The translations under genes and the position numbers were made by a program. From Lachnoclostridium sp. (GTDB taxonomy: Bacteria > Bacillota > Clostridia > Lachnospirales > Lachnospiraceae), in the NCBI GenBank assembly GCA_021770065.1, contig JAETRR010000029.1, positions 1 to 56,546 of the forward strand: a DNA stretch of 56,546 bases, read 5' to 3'. The notes beneath the pieces are model-generated. The model saw nothing but the letters and a program-made list of their open reading frames with translations, searched no databases and was not told where the DNA came from. Below, piece by piece: positions 44,533 to 52,897 of the stretch. The number at the start of each line of letters is the position of its first letter. Positions within the stretch are counted from its first letter, which is position 1.

Positions 44533-44664
44533 CTAATAGTATGATATTTTTATATTTTTGAGAAAGAGAAAATTATACACACTACACAGCTTACGATCCT
44601 TTCATGTATATATACTTCTCCTTCCCCTTATAGGGAATTTCAAAACACCGCATTTACGAGCTTT

Positions 44665-47508
44665 CTAAGCATTTTTTGCAAGAGTTTCACCCTGTTTTTG
44701 ACCATTTTTTATAAAGCAGTTCATAAATTCATCTTTATGTAACTTAAAGAGAAAATTTAGAATCGTTGCACATACATCTGAATTATTATCATCTGTCGCA
44801 TAAATCACCAGTTGCATAATAGTTTCTTGATCCAATTCTTTACTGACTTTTATAAGAAACCGTGTCATGTTATGGTTTTTCAAAGAGAAAAAAGTTTCTT
44901 CATTCATTTCTGCTTCATGCTTTTCAAGCCACTTATCATATTTATTGTATCTTCTTACCTCTTCTACAAACTTGTCTTTTTTATACCTGTTTGCTTTCCC
45001 AATAATGCCCTTATTCCAGAAATTACGCAATGGCAGATGTGATTCACGATCCGCATATTTAATAACCTTTTCCTCAATTATATCTGCCATGATATCCATA
45101 GGGCAATTCATAGATACAATTTCCTTGCCCTCAAAATCTTTATTATTTCTTCTCTTTTTATTGCTTGCAAAAAATTGAGGGATTTCATTTCGTTTCATAC
45201 ATGGAAGGTTTCTGATACGGTTGATTTCTTTTACAACATCTATATTAAAGCTTTTTTTGGCAAGATCAATACTGATCTGGCCTATTACGGATAGAATGAT
45301 AAAACAATCTTCTAATTCCTTATTTTCCATGCCTCCGTCATAATAATAGCTTAATGCAAGCTGTGCAGTATCCGTAGAAGTTCCTATTGATTCCTGAGCA
45401 TCAGCAATCTGGTTATCCATTTCTGCATAATCCTCTAATGTAAAATGATAATTATTTGCCCCATTTTCATCTACACCATTTATTATTGTAGGATGCTCTG
45501 CGTATGCTTTTCTAGCAAGATCAGCTAACTCTTTCTGGTTTGTTATATATACAAAGTCACTGTCACAATCATGCCCTGAAAGTCTGGCCTGTGTATCTGT
45601 CTTAATCGCATTAAACACAACCACATTCTGCCCAATATTTGGAAAATATTTTATCAGCTTGTCCGGATAGACATTGTATAGGTGCATTATATTATTGGGT
45701 GAATTATGTGGACTTCTAAAGGCTGCAAGCCTCTCACCTTCATTAAATCTTGGTGTATAGCACTGAACCCCGCCTCTCATAAGTTCAAAGCATCCATCAT
45801 CTAAAAAATTTTTATCGCCAACAGCTTTCATTAATAAAGAAATCGGATTATCCATGATTGTTAAGTTGTCTCCAATCTGAGGCAGGCGACCTTCTTCACA
45901 ATCCTTTACCAAATTACTGATATCTCTGCTTTTCTTTTTACGGAAAAACTCTGTCCTTAAAAAATCTGGATTTCGTTTGACCAGTTCTATTAACAATTCA
46001 TTGATGTTAAAATCATTCTTTCTCCTGTTTAGATACTTTAAATATGCCGCATCATTAGTTTTCAATTCATTACAGAGATTTACTCCGCATTCTGTAATAT
46101 GTCCCAACATCTCCCTGTCTGTTGTCGGGATTGAATTATCCATCTGATATGCCATCAACTGTATATCACCCCAATGACTAGGATGAGCAGTCTTGACAAT
46201 AGAAAAATAATCATCAAACCTTTTCATATAATTGTAATAATATCTATACGCCTTCTTCTTTGTTCCTCCCATCATGTCTTCAAATTTACTGATCCATTTG
46301 AGTGATTTATCCGTAACAATCGCTTTAATATCTTTCAGCATTAAGTTTCTGCCAAACATATTGCTTTGAATAACATATGTATCATAATCTAAACCGTGTT
46401 TCTCACAATAATCTTTAAAAAATTCCTGTATATTGCCACGAAACAGACAGCTTTTAAAGAAATGTGAACGGCAATATATAAACCCATCTTTATCTTTTGG
46501 AAATATGGATTCATCAATCAGACCCATTCCATCCCATAAAATATTTTTAATCTGTGCATCCGACACCCTATTTACTACACATTCTTTTTTTGTATATTCT
46601 ACCTGCTTATGTTCTCCTGGATATTTTCCATTAATGCGAAATCCATTTTCTTTCAATGCATCTTTTGCTTTGTCGGTGATCAGAGTCAAGCCATTATCTT
46701 TAGCTTTATCCTCATCAAATGTAAAGCCCTTTTTATTAATTATATTCTCTAATCTTGGTGAATCGAAATCAATTTCAAACACATCTTTATAGTGTACTTT
46801 ATCTTCTACCGTTACGATTGCTGCATTCATCTCATCAGACAAAACCTCTTCATCTTTTACCACAAGGATATTTTCTAATGGAATCTGAATATATCCTTGT
46901 GCTGTTGCTGTGGTCAAAGTCTGGTATGCAGATAATTCTACCAGCTTGAAAACTTTTTCTGGATCATCCTTGGACTGCTTGTCCATTAAATCATAAAATC
47001 CCATTGTAAGAAAATTAATTGCCTTGTGGTGCAAACTATCTCGAATAAATACACATTCTCCATCTTTAGCCTTGCCAGTGGAGCGCATAAGCATTTTAAA
47101 GTGAACTGGTATTCTTTCAACAATTTCACCTTTTCTATTCTTCTTTTCAAAAGTATAAGTCACACCATTTTTATAAAATATCTTTCGCAAATCATGTTTT
47201 GTTACTTTCTCTTCTGCACCATCAATCCTGTATTCTGCGTCATAATTGAATTTAACTACAATAAAATCTCTGCAAAAATTACCACTATATCTAATGATTT
47301 TGTTGCTCATATATCTTAAAAACAGGCTATCATTCAAAACTGCTTTTCTTGTTTTGATTTTCTGGAACTTAAACCATCCTTTACCTATTTTATACTCTAT
47401 TCTTTTATCAATGTTTTCAGCAACATCATTTATATAAATATGATTTGCCTCTATAGAATCAATGTAAATCGGCTTTAATTTTCTTGTATAATTAATCTTA
47501 TTACTCAA
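44665..47508 (-). CDS. putative single-chain double-psi beta-barrel RNA polymerase (YonO/RdRP-like)
   Basis: 947 aa. The best-supported signature is at 598-660: FRSPHNSPNN, then NVVVFNAIKTDTQARLSG and HDCDSDFVYIT, the same order as RNP...VVFP...SGSDLDGDLYFV in eukaryotic RdRPs. Asp647, Asp649 and Asp651 fit the catalytic DbDGD loop with Ser in place of Gly. Upstream, WDGMGLIDESIF and FFKSCLFRG (about 323-355) with KDIKAIVTDKSLKW (near 390) resemble the first barrel (DGxG...KG...SLK). Downstream, IGQISIDLAKK (near 746) matches the conserved ELHSIAVDFPKTG block. Bacterial YonO of phage SPbeta is a DNA-dependent RNA polymerase of this class. It starts at TTG 47508 with GGAGGG upstream, in an operon behind an SOS-type promoter. 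Confidence 0.78.
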   Translation of the reverse strand: MSNKINYTRKLKPIYIDSIEANHIYINDVAENIDKRIEYKIGKGWFKFQKIKTRKAVLNDSLFLRYMSNKIIRYSGNFCRDFIVVKFNYDAEYRIDGAEEKVTKHDLRKIFYKNGVTYTFEKKNRKGEIVERIPVHFKMLMRSTGKAKDGECVFIRDSLHHKAINFLTMGFYDLMDKQSKDDPEKVFKLVELSAYQTLTTATAQGYIQIPLENILVVKDEEVLSDEMNAAIVTVEDKVHYKDVFEIDFDSPRLENIINKKGFTFDEDKAKDNGLTLITDKAKDALKENGFRINGKYPGEHKQVEYTKKECVVNRVSDAQIKNILWDGMGLIDESIFPKDKDGFIYCRSHFFKSCLFRGNIQEFFKDYCEKHGLDYDTYVIQSNMFGRNLMLKDIKAIVTDKSLKWISKFEDMMGGTKKKAYRYYYNYMKRFDDYFSIVKTAHPSHWGDIQLMAYQMDNSIPTTDREMLGHITECGVNLCNELKTNDAAYLKYLNRRKNDFNINELLIELVKRNPDFLRTEFFRKKKSRDISNLVKDCEEGRLPQIGDNLTIMDNPISLLMKAVGDKNFLDDGCFELMRGGVQCYTPRFNEGERLAAFRSPHNSPNNIMHLYNVYPDKLIKYFPNIGQNVVVFNAIKTDTQARLSGHDCDSDFVYITNQKELADLARKAYAEHPTIINGVDENGANNYHFTLEDYAEMDNQIADAQESIGTSTDTAQLALSYYYDGGMENKELEDCFIILSVIGQISIDLAKKSFNIDVVKEINRIRNLPCMKRNEIPQFFASNKKRRNNKDFEGKEIVSMNCPMDIMADIIEEKVIKYADRESHLPLRNFWNKGIIGKANRYKKDKFVEEVRRYNKYDKWLEKHEAEMNEETFFSLKNHNMTRFLIKVSKELDQETIMQLVIYATDDNNSDVCATILNFLFKLHKDEFMNCFIKNGQKQGETLAKNA

Positions 47509-47651
47509 TACTCAGTTCCCTCCACGCTCTAAAACATATCTACAATAACAATAGTTTCACTTATATATTCTCTATTCTTCAGGATAGAAAAGCCAAATCG
47601 GAGAGATTTGATTGCTTGTCTACTCCGAAATGGCTCTTCTGCACTTACAAA

Positions 47652-48137
47652 TTATTCTCGCTTAATGTCATACACTCTGTCAAAATAGCTCATTGCATAC
47701 TCTACAAAGCTATCATAAATCTGTATTTCAGCCGCCCAATCGATCTCCTCATTTTCAAGTTCTGACAATACATAATTAACAACACATTCCTCCGCAACAC
47801 AGGCTTCTCCACTTCCTATGCGGATAGGAAACTTGAATATTTCGCCTGAACGTACAAGATTGACACTGTACATCCAGTAATTATCATCAATCTTATTAAT
47901 TTCAATTTCTAAGTACAGTTCAAAACTTGGAATCTGGTATACATCCGGCAAGTATGCCTTTATATATTTAGTATCATCATTTGCATCATAATCCAGTTTT
48001 CCATTCAGCTTCGCTTTTCTGGATGTTGACATTGTCTCTTTTGCTCTGCTAAGCAACCTGCCATCCATTTTGGATTCCTTTACTGGATATCCTTCCTTCA
48101 ATGTTTCCATCTCCTTTTCTGTCCATGTCCCTTTCAT
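47652..48137 (-). CDS. protein with one SANT/Myb-like repeat
   Basis: 161 aa. Residues 4-45 (TWTEKEMETLKEGYP, then LLSRAKETMSTSRKAKL) match the repeat unit of the helicase encoded upstream; the remaining 115 residues are acidic and unassigned (IPSFELYLEIEINKID, FPIRIGSGEACVAEE). AAAGGAG precedes ATG. It lies between helicase and RNA polymerase-like genes and is probably co-transcribed. The repeat suggests DNA binding. Confidence 0.7.
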   Translation of the reverse strand: MKGTWTEKEMETLKEGYPVKESKMDGRLLSRAKETMSTSRKAKLNGKLDYDANDDTKYIKAYLPDVYQIPSFELYLEIEINKIDDNYWMYSVNLVRSGEIFKFPIRIGSGEACVAEECVVNYVLSELENEEIDWAAEIQIYDSFVEYAMSYFDRVYDIKRE

Positions 48138-48209
48138 TTGTTTTGATCTCCTTTTCTTTAAAATTTTAGTTTCTTATCTATTATTCTCTTTTTCTATGTA
48201 AAAACTTCT

Positions 48210-50471
48210 CTAAATTGTTTTACCGAATTCTTTTGCTTTTTGAACTGCCACTTTTGCAGCTTCTTCTTCGGAATCAAATTTTCCAAAAATTTTAAATTTA
48301 CCATCAACACGAAACTTAACAGTATATTTATTATTTTCCCTATATACATATTTGCACTTATTCTTTTCCACTTTTACTCCTAATTTAGAAGCTCTTATTA
48401 ATATCGCATTTCTTGTTTTCCCTTTTAATCTTTTTTCAACTTTCTCCCCCTCAATCGGATAATATTTATATAATATGGCTTCCTCTTCTTCTGTCCATGA
48501 CTTATTGCTAGGCTCATATATTTTTAAAATATATGCTTTTCTACGAACAGATGATATTGGTTTATTTAAGTTCAACGCAATATCATCTAAAGAATCACTT
48601 AAATAATGACTTTTTAAATATTCAACTTCATCATTAGTCCATATTTTATTGTCTTTATTGCTTGCAATGCCTAAAATTTTCGCTCTCCTTGAAATAGAAA
48701 ATTTATCCCTGTTGAATAAATATTTCTTAATAATCTCTTTTGCTGATAAATGTCCATAATACTTAGCCAATATATCATCCTCATTTTTTGTCCAACTTTT
48801 ATCTACTACTTTTATTTTTAATATTTTAACTTTATTTTTAATCATATTCTTTGTTTTACCATTTAATCTGTTTTTAACTTTTATGCCTTCAATTGGATAA
48901 TATTTTTTTAATAGTTCTACTTCCTCATTCGTCCAACTATCCACCACTTTCAATCCTAATTCAAGTTTCTTTGTTTTAATCATATTCTTTGTTTTACCAT
49001 TTAATCTGTTTTCGACTTTTATTCCTTCAATTGGATAATACTTTTTTAATAGTTCTATTTCCTCATTTGTCCAATCTTTATAATATTTTATCCCTAATTC
49101 ATGCGCTTTTGAATTTATCATAGCACAATTACGCATTGGTAATAATCCACACTTAACAATTCCTGAGCCGGCCATATCAGGATAATATTTTTTTAGTATT
49201 TCTATTTCTTCTTCCGTCCATTCTCTTCCTTCCAACCTCCCCTCAATTGCCCTAAATCCACTAACTACATCCATGAATTCATCCATCACAATGAATTCAT
49301 CAACATCAAAACCTACTTCATACTCCTTGCCTTCCTTTTCACATTCTTCTTTCCGCTTTTCAATCTCACCTCTTAATTCATTCGGAAAATTATCAGCAGC
49401 ATCAGAAATAAACTGGCTATTTGCGACCAGATCAAATATCAACGGAATAGTCTTCTTGCCACAAGCAAATGCCCTCCCGATCATCTGAAAATACATATTC
49501 GGACTGATTGTGTCTCTGAGCATGATTACACCATCAATGTCACCATGGATTCCCTCCACAACCATATTAACGCTTAGACAAGCCTTAATTATTCCATCCT
49601 CCGTATCTTCCTTAAATTTCTGAAATTCCTTATCTTTATCAATATTCTTGCTATGTACTTCATAAAATCGTACAGCAAACCCAGCATCAATAAACCATTT
49701 TTCAATAACTGGCTTCATTACTCTCAAATGTGTAGTATCTTTCAAAAATACAACAAACTTTTCGCTACCAGTTATAATATATTTCTTGAAAATATCAGAC
49801 ACACCATGCCCTTTATCCAAATTCTCTTTTAGTATCTTTACTTGTCTCAGCAACTCCTTCTTCTCTTCATCACTATTGCAACTTTTCTCAATCTTCTTAT
49901 TTAGACTCTCCGCATCCTTTTCATACGAATAAACACCGCAAACATATCTCGCCATAGGAAGAATGCCATCAAGGATCGCCTGAGACAAACTCATATCACA
50001 TGCCAGATTGCCGCCAAATAATTCTTCAACTACATTTCTGCATCTATCTAAATATCTAATAGGCGTAGCTGATAATCCTAATATCTTTGCATTAGGATAC
50101 ATTTCTAACAAAACTTTGATTCCTTTACTCCACTCTTTAGCCAATGCCCTATGCATTTCGTCAAGCAAAATATAGTCAGGTTTCAAAGTTTCCATAATTT
50201 CCCGTTTCATATTTGGCATATTACAGTAGATATTGAAATCTGATCTTTCCAGCATTCCTTCATTCAATTTTTCTTTGAACTGATCATTTATTTCATGTCT
50301 TGTAGACAATACAAAAAATCTACTGTCCAGGTTATCTTCAATCAATTTTGCCATTAAAAGACTTTTTCCTGAACCTGTTGGCTGTACAACGGCTACTCGC
50401 TGAATGCCTTCATTGTACATACGACAAATGTTCTCATAAGTCTTTTGATTGTGTTCGTGTAAAGGTTCCAT
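48210..50471 (-). CDS. DEAD-like helicase fused to SANT/Myb-like repeats and an AP2-like domain
   Basis: 753 aa. Superfamily 2 core (about 1-410): Walker A QPTGSGKSLL, Walker B LLDEMHRA, motif III LSATPIR, motif VI QMIGRAFACGKK. Then six repeats of about 45 aa (417-700), each opening with WTxxExxxLKKYYP (WTEEEIEILKKYYP, WTNEEIELLKKYYP, WTNEEVELLKKYYP, WTKNEDDILAKYYG, WTNDEVEYLKSHYL, WTEEEEAILYKYYP). The tail (about 709-753: YTVKFRVDGKFKIFGKFDSE, EEAAKVAVQKAKEFGK) is AP2-like. GGAGG 8 nt before ATG 50471 decides the start. It probably unwinds DNA at sites selected by its repeats. It is the first gene behind the SOS-type promoter. Confidence 0.85.
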   Translation of the reverse strand: MEPLHEHNQKTYENICRMYNEGIQRVAVVQPTGSGKSLLMAKLIEDNLDSRFFVLSTRHEINDQFKEKLNEGMLERSDFNIYCNMPNMKREIMETLKPDYILLDEMHRALAKEWSKGIKVLLEMYPNAKILGLSATPIRYLDRCRNVVEELFGGNLACDMSLSQAILDGILPMARYVCGVYSYEKDAESLNKKIEKSCNSDEEKKELLRQVKILKENLDKGHGVSDIFKKYIITGSEKFVVFLKDTTHLRVMKPVIEKWFIDAGFAVRFYEVHSKNIDKDKEFQKFKEDTEDGIIKACLSVNMVVEGIHGDIDGVIMLRDTISPNMYFQMIGRAFACGKKTIPLIFDLVANSQFISDAADNFPNELRGEIEKRKEECEKEGKEYEVGFDVDEFIVMDEFMDVVSGFRAIEGRLEGREWTEEEIEILKKYYPDMAGSGIVKCGLLPMRNCAMINSKAHELGIKYYKDWTNEEIELLKKYYPIEGIKVENRLNGKTKNMIKTKKLELGLKVVDSWTNEEVELLKKYYPIEGIKVKNRLNGKTKNMIKNKVKILKIKVVDKSWTKNEDDILAKYYGHLSAKEIIKKYLFNRDKFSISRRAKILGIASNKDNKIWTNDEVEYLKSHYLSDSLDDIALNLNKPISSVRRKAYILKIYEPSNKSWTEEEEAILYKYYPIEGEKVEKRLKGKTRNAILIRASKLGVKVEKNKCKYVYRENNKYTVKFRVDGKFKIFGKFDSEEEAAKVAVQKAKEFGKTI

Positions 50472-50590
50472 AGCTTCATCCTCCAATTCATTTAATTAAT
50501 TTTTGTTTCTACACTCTACTTCTCCATTCATTTCCCAACTTTTATGAAATTTCCGCAAAATCTTATCAAAACGCAAAAATTCCATAGCAA

Positions 50591-50627
50591 AATAAAACTT
50601 AGAGCAAACCACTTCTATTGCTCCAAG
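50591..50627 (-). terminator. terminator-like attenuator in the helicase leader
   Basis: On the minus strand CTTGGAGCAA pairs with TTGCTCTAAG (one wobble), followed by TTTTATTTT. It lies between the LexA-covered promoter and the helicase ATG, so transcripts must pass it. A related stem (GGAGCAAA/TTTGCTCC) is at 56465-56499. The rest of the 50487-50927 gap has no supported gene. Confidence 0.65.
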
Positions 50628-50766
50628 CTTATATGCTTACCTATACTTCCTAATCTGTATGGCTTCTATTCAATTTTTAATCTAATGAGTTTGTGAATCT
50701 GTGTGTTTATAGTTCCAGTGTTTGTAACCATCGTACTGCAATGCAATATATTGTTGTGGTACTTTT

Positions 50767-50817
50767 CGAACTCATGTTCTATATTTGAATTATACCGAAT
50801 GTATGTTCGCTTGTCAA
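50767..50817 (-). promoter_or_regulatory. sigma-A promoter overlapped by two LexA-type boxes
   Basis: On the minus strand: TTGACA (50812-50817), 17 bp, TATAAT (50789-50794), both full consensus. CGAATGTATGTTCG at 50796-50809 lies in the spacer and matches the Gram-positive LexA box CGAACRNRYGTTYG except one base. CGAACTCATGTTCT at 50767-50780 lies just past the start site and has near-identical half-sites. SOS-repressed transcription of the helicase, 161-aa and polymerase genes is expected. Confidence 0.8.
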
Positions 50818-50821
50818 GGAT

Positions 50822-50862
50822 AAAAAAATACCAGCCACCGTTTTATTTTTGATGACTGGTAT
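50822..50862 (-). terminator. intrinsic terminator of the 186-aa gene
   Basis: ATACCAGCCA/TGACTGGTAT stem (50828-50837 and 50853-50862, one wobble or mismatch), followed on the minus strand by seven T. It insulates the SOS-type promoter from the gene upstream. Confidence 0.82.
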
Positions 50863-50927
50863 ATGACTACACCGTCTAATATATTATAATAAAATACAGA
50901 CTTTAATAGCTTATATACTTTACTTTT

Positions 50928-51488
50928 TCATTTTTCTGTAATAAGTTGATCAATTATTTCTTTATAATCTCTTAGAAAATTTTCATCTACACTACTATCA
51001 ATAATTGGAATCATAGTTTGAAAAATAACAAATATTATAGGAATTGCCACTAACAACTCCAAAAGAAAAATAACTACAATTACTGATATTACTGATATTC
51101 CATCAAAACTAATTTTTAAGTTTAAAATTTTATCAAATAAGCCAGTAAATATCACAGTCAACACAACAGTAGCTGCTATAATCCAATATTCATGATCTGG
51201 TCTAACATTTCTTATTTCTTGATTAAGATATCTACTAAATTCAATCAAAATATCCTTATTAAAATTTTCATACTTATTCCTAACATATTTATTCCATTGT
51301 TGATATGATTCAAACTTTAATTCTTTGTTTAGTTTTCGCAATTTGCGACTTTTCACTCGAATACAACAAAGATAGCAATAAATATTCCTTTCAAGCCCAA
51401 AATCAAAATCATACCATCTCTTTCCTATCTCTTTAAGTGTTTTTCTATTCTTTTTGTGTTTTATCATATTGTAATATTTTCCTATCAT
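50928..51488 (-). CDS. membrane protein with two TM segments, unknown function
   Basis: 186 aa. The basic N-terminal half includes CYLCCIRVKSRKLRKL; two membrane spans lie at about 104-120 (WIIAATVVLTVIFTGLF) and 132-160 (GISVISVIVVIFLLELLVAI). The ends are cytoplasmic by the positive-inside rule. No homology recognised. It forms its own transcription unit. Membrane proteins in prophages often exclude other phages, but nothing here shows that. Confidence 0.6.
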   Translation of the reverse strand: MIGKYYNMIKHKKNRKTLKEIGKRWYDFDFGLERNIYCYLCCIRVKSRKLRKLNKELKFESYQQWNKYVRNKYENFNKDILIEFSRYLNQEIRNVRPDHEYWIIAATVVLTVIFTGLFDKILNLKISFDGISVISVIVVIFLLELLVAIPIIFVIFQTMIPIIDSSVDENFLRDYKEIIDQLITEK

Positions 51489-51627
51489 TTTTTAATAATA
51501 TCATCATACTACATGATCGGTCCTCATTCAACCAATTGGTCAAAAGTGTCCCATACAACAATTACACAACTACTACACCATCAACAAATATTCAATTCTC
51601 AATGTACATTCTACGTTAATTCTAAGT

Positions 51628-51680
51628 CCCCAAATAAGCCCCTAAATCCCCATACCCTACCAATTCCCCTTCCATATCCC
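51628..51680 (-). other. G-rich tract, possible G-quadruplex
   Basis: Six runs of CCC or CCCC (51628, 51639, 51648, 51655, 51666, 51678) give five short-spaced G-runs on the minus strand, upstream of the 186-aa gene, in otherwise very AT-rich DNA. Confidence 0.5.
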
Positions 51681-51715
51681 TAAAGCCTAAAATCAGCTCT
51701 AAAATCCTTTACACA

Positions 51716-52045
51716 CTAAACAATCAGAACCAAATATGCAGCGTTTTCAGCTATTATAATTCCAGTATCCACTAAATCTTCCAACTCAGGTATCATATTT
51801 GTCATTCGCATATAATTAGACATAGTTTGCCTAGTAATACCATAAGATTCCGCTAATTCTGTTTGGTTCTTTGGACTATAACTATCCGAGCTTGTAAAAA
51901 CTTTTGACAAGCTATGTTGATTGGTTCCTAATACAAATCCATACCAATTATTTAAAAAATCAAAACATCTACCAAGTTTCACGGGATTTGTATTACCTAA
52001 AACTCTTTGGTGTAGATTAGATTCAATAAGATCTTTTACATCTTT
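51716..52045 (-). pseudogene. ParB-like protein, C-terminal fragment
   Basis: The open frame (no start; first ATG/GTG-type codon about 51982) reads DLIESNLHQRVLGNTNPVKLG, then RCFDFLNNWYG, NQTELAESYGITRQTMSNYM and LIPELEDLVDTG-type residues. This is the HTH half of a phage or plasmid ParB-nuclease-like protein. The N-terminal ParB nuclease domain is missing and the end (AENAAYLVLIV) is abnormal. It overlaps the end of the next fragment in another frame. Confidence 0.65.
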
Positions 52046-52430
52046 TTACCTTGTGTGAGTTCTTTATACCCAGCACTAATCGAGGTTTCGCCAGACTGTA
52101 CACGTTTCTTTACTTCTTCATTATTTGAATCAAGAATTTTCTTACCTTTAGAGTAAGTATCAGTAGATACACCTGCTGTTTCTGCTAATTTTGCACGTAC
52201 ATCAATCCTATTTTCTGGGTCTACCGCTTTTGAAGAATTCTGCAAAAGCGATTTTTTGTCTCCACCTGCTTTTGATTGATTCTCTCTTGCTTGTTTTTCA
52301 TAAATAGGTCTATATTTTTCGGTAATTGCAATTCTTTGAATCGGAGATAAATTGCGTCTTCCTAATTGGATATCAAGCATCCATTCCATAACTTCTTCTT
52401 TGTTTTATCCAACTGTTGAAAGAGGAATTT
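52036..52430 (-). pseudogene. second ParB-like protein fragment
   Basis: The ATG at 52389 gives 117 aa, EWMLDIQLGRRNLSPIQRI then GVSTDTYSKGKKILDSNNEE and GETSISAGYKELTQ, the middle/HTH part of ParB-like phage proteins. In the same frame, HEIPLSTVG, a stop (TAA) and NKEEVMEW precede it, which is the expected preceding sequence interrupted by a stop. The ParB nuclease part is lost. Confidence 0.65.
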
Positions 52431-52549
52431 CATGGTGAAAGCTCAAAACTCATTTTCCGCAAGTACTTATCATTTTTACTTGAAATAAATATCCAATATG
52501 ATATAATTTTTATGCCATAATCCTTGAGAGAAAGGTAGTTGATGTCAAT

Positions 52550-52711
52550 ATGGATTTCTCTCAGATTTTATATTATATTAGTATCCTAGTAAGCATTTAT
52601 TCATTAATCAATATAATCCGTAAATGTTTATCCTATTTATGGAAAAGACTTATTCATAAGTTATATATTGATTTAAAAAAAGAAATACTCCATGATATGA
52701 ATAAGGTATAA
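52550..52711 (+). CDS. possible small membrane protein
   Basis: A 53-aa frame (MDFSQILYYISILVSIYSLI start, basic middle CLSYLWKRLIHK, then LKKEILHDMNKV) on the strand opposite to all neighbours. AAAGG lies 13 nt before ATG, rather far. One hydrophobic span followed by basic residues resembles small toxic or membrane-peptide genes, but the support is weak. Confidence 0.35.
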   Translation: MDFSQILYYISILVSIYSLINIIRKCLSYLWKRLIHKLYIDLKKEILHDMNKV

Positions 52712-52732
52712 AACAACATATTGATTAATTAT

Positions 52733-52764
52733 CGCAGGTGGCGTGGACTTGAACAGACGACCTC
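52733..52764 (-). other. tRNA 3'-end-like remnant
   Basis: On the minus strand GTTCAAGTCCACGCCACCTG looks like a T-loop, the 3' side of a T-stem and an acceptor strand. No matching 5' half is found nearby, and the T-stem is imperfect. It may be a relic of an old attachment site. Confidence 0.3.
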
Positions 52765-52897
52765 AAACGGCACCGATAAACAATTATCTAATTCAAGGAT
52801 TATGGCGTTTTAATGAATACCTTATTTTTTACGTTTCGTCTTCCTGTGCCTTTGACATCCCACACCGCCAAAGGCACTGTTTTTATTTATCAATCCC

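Noticed and set aside
50630..50782. Short open frames in the helicase leader (for example one ending KHTDSQTH)
   Set aside because: No proper start codon with ribosome site; possibly a relic, not supportable as a gene.
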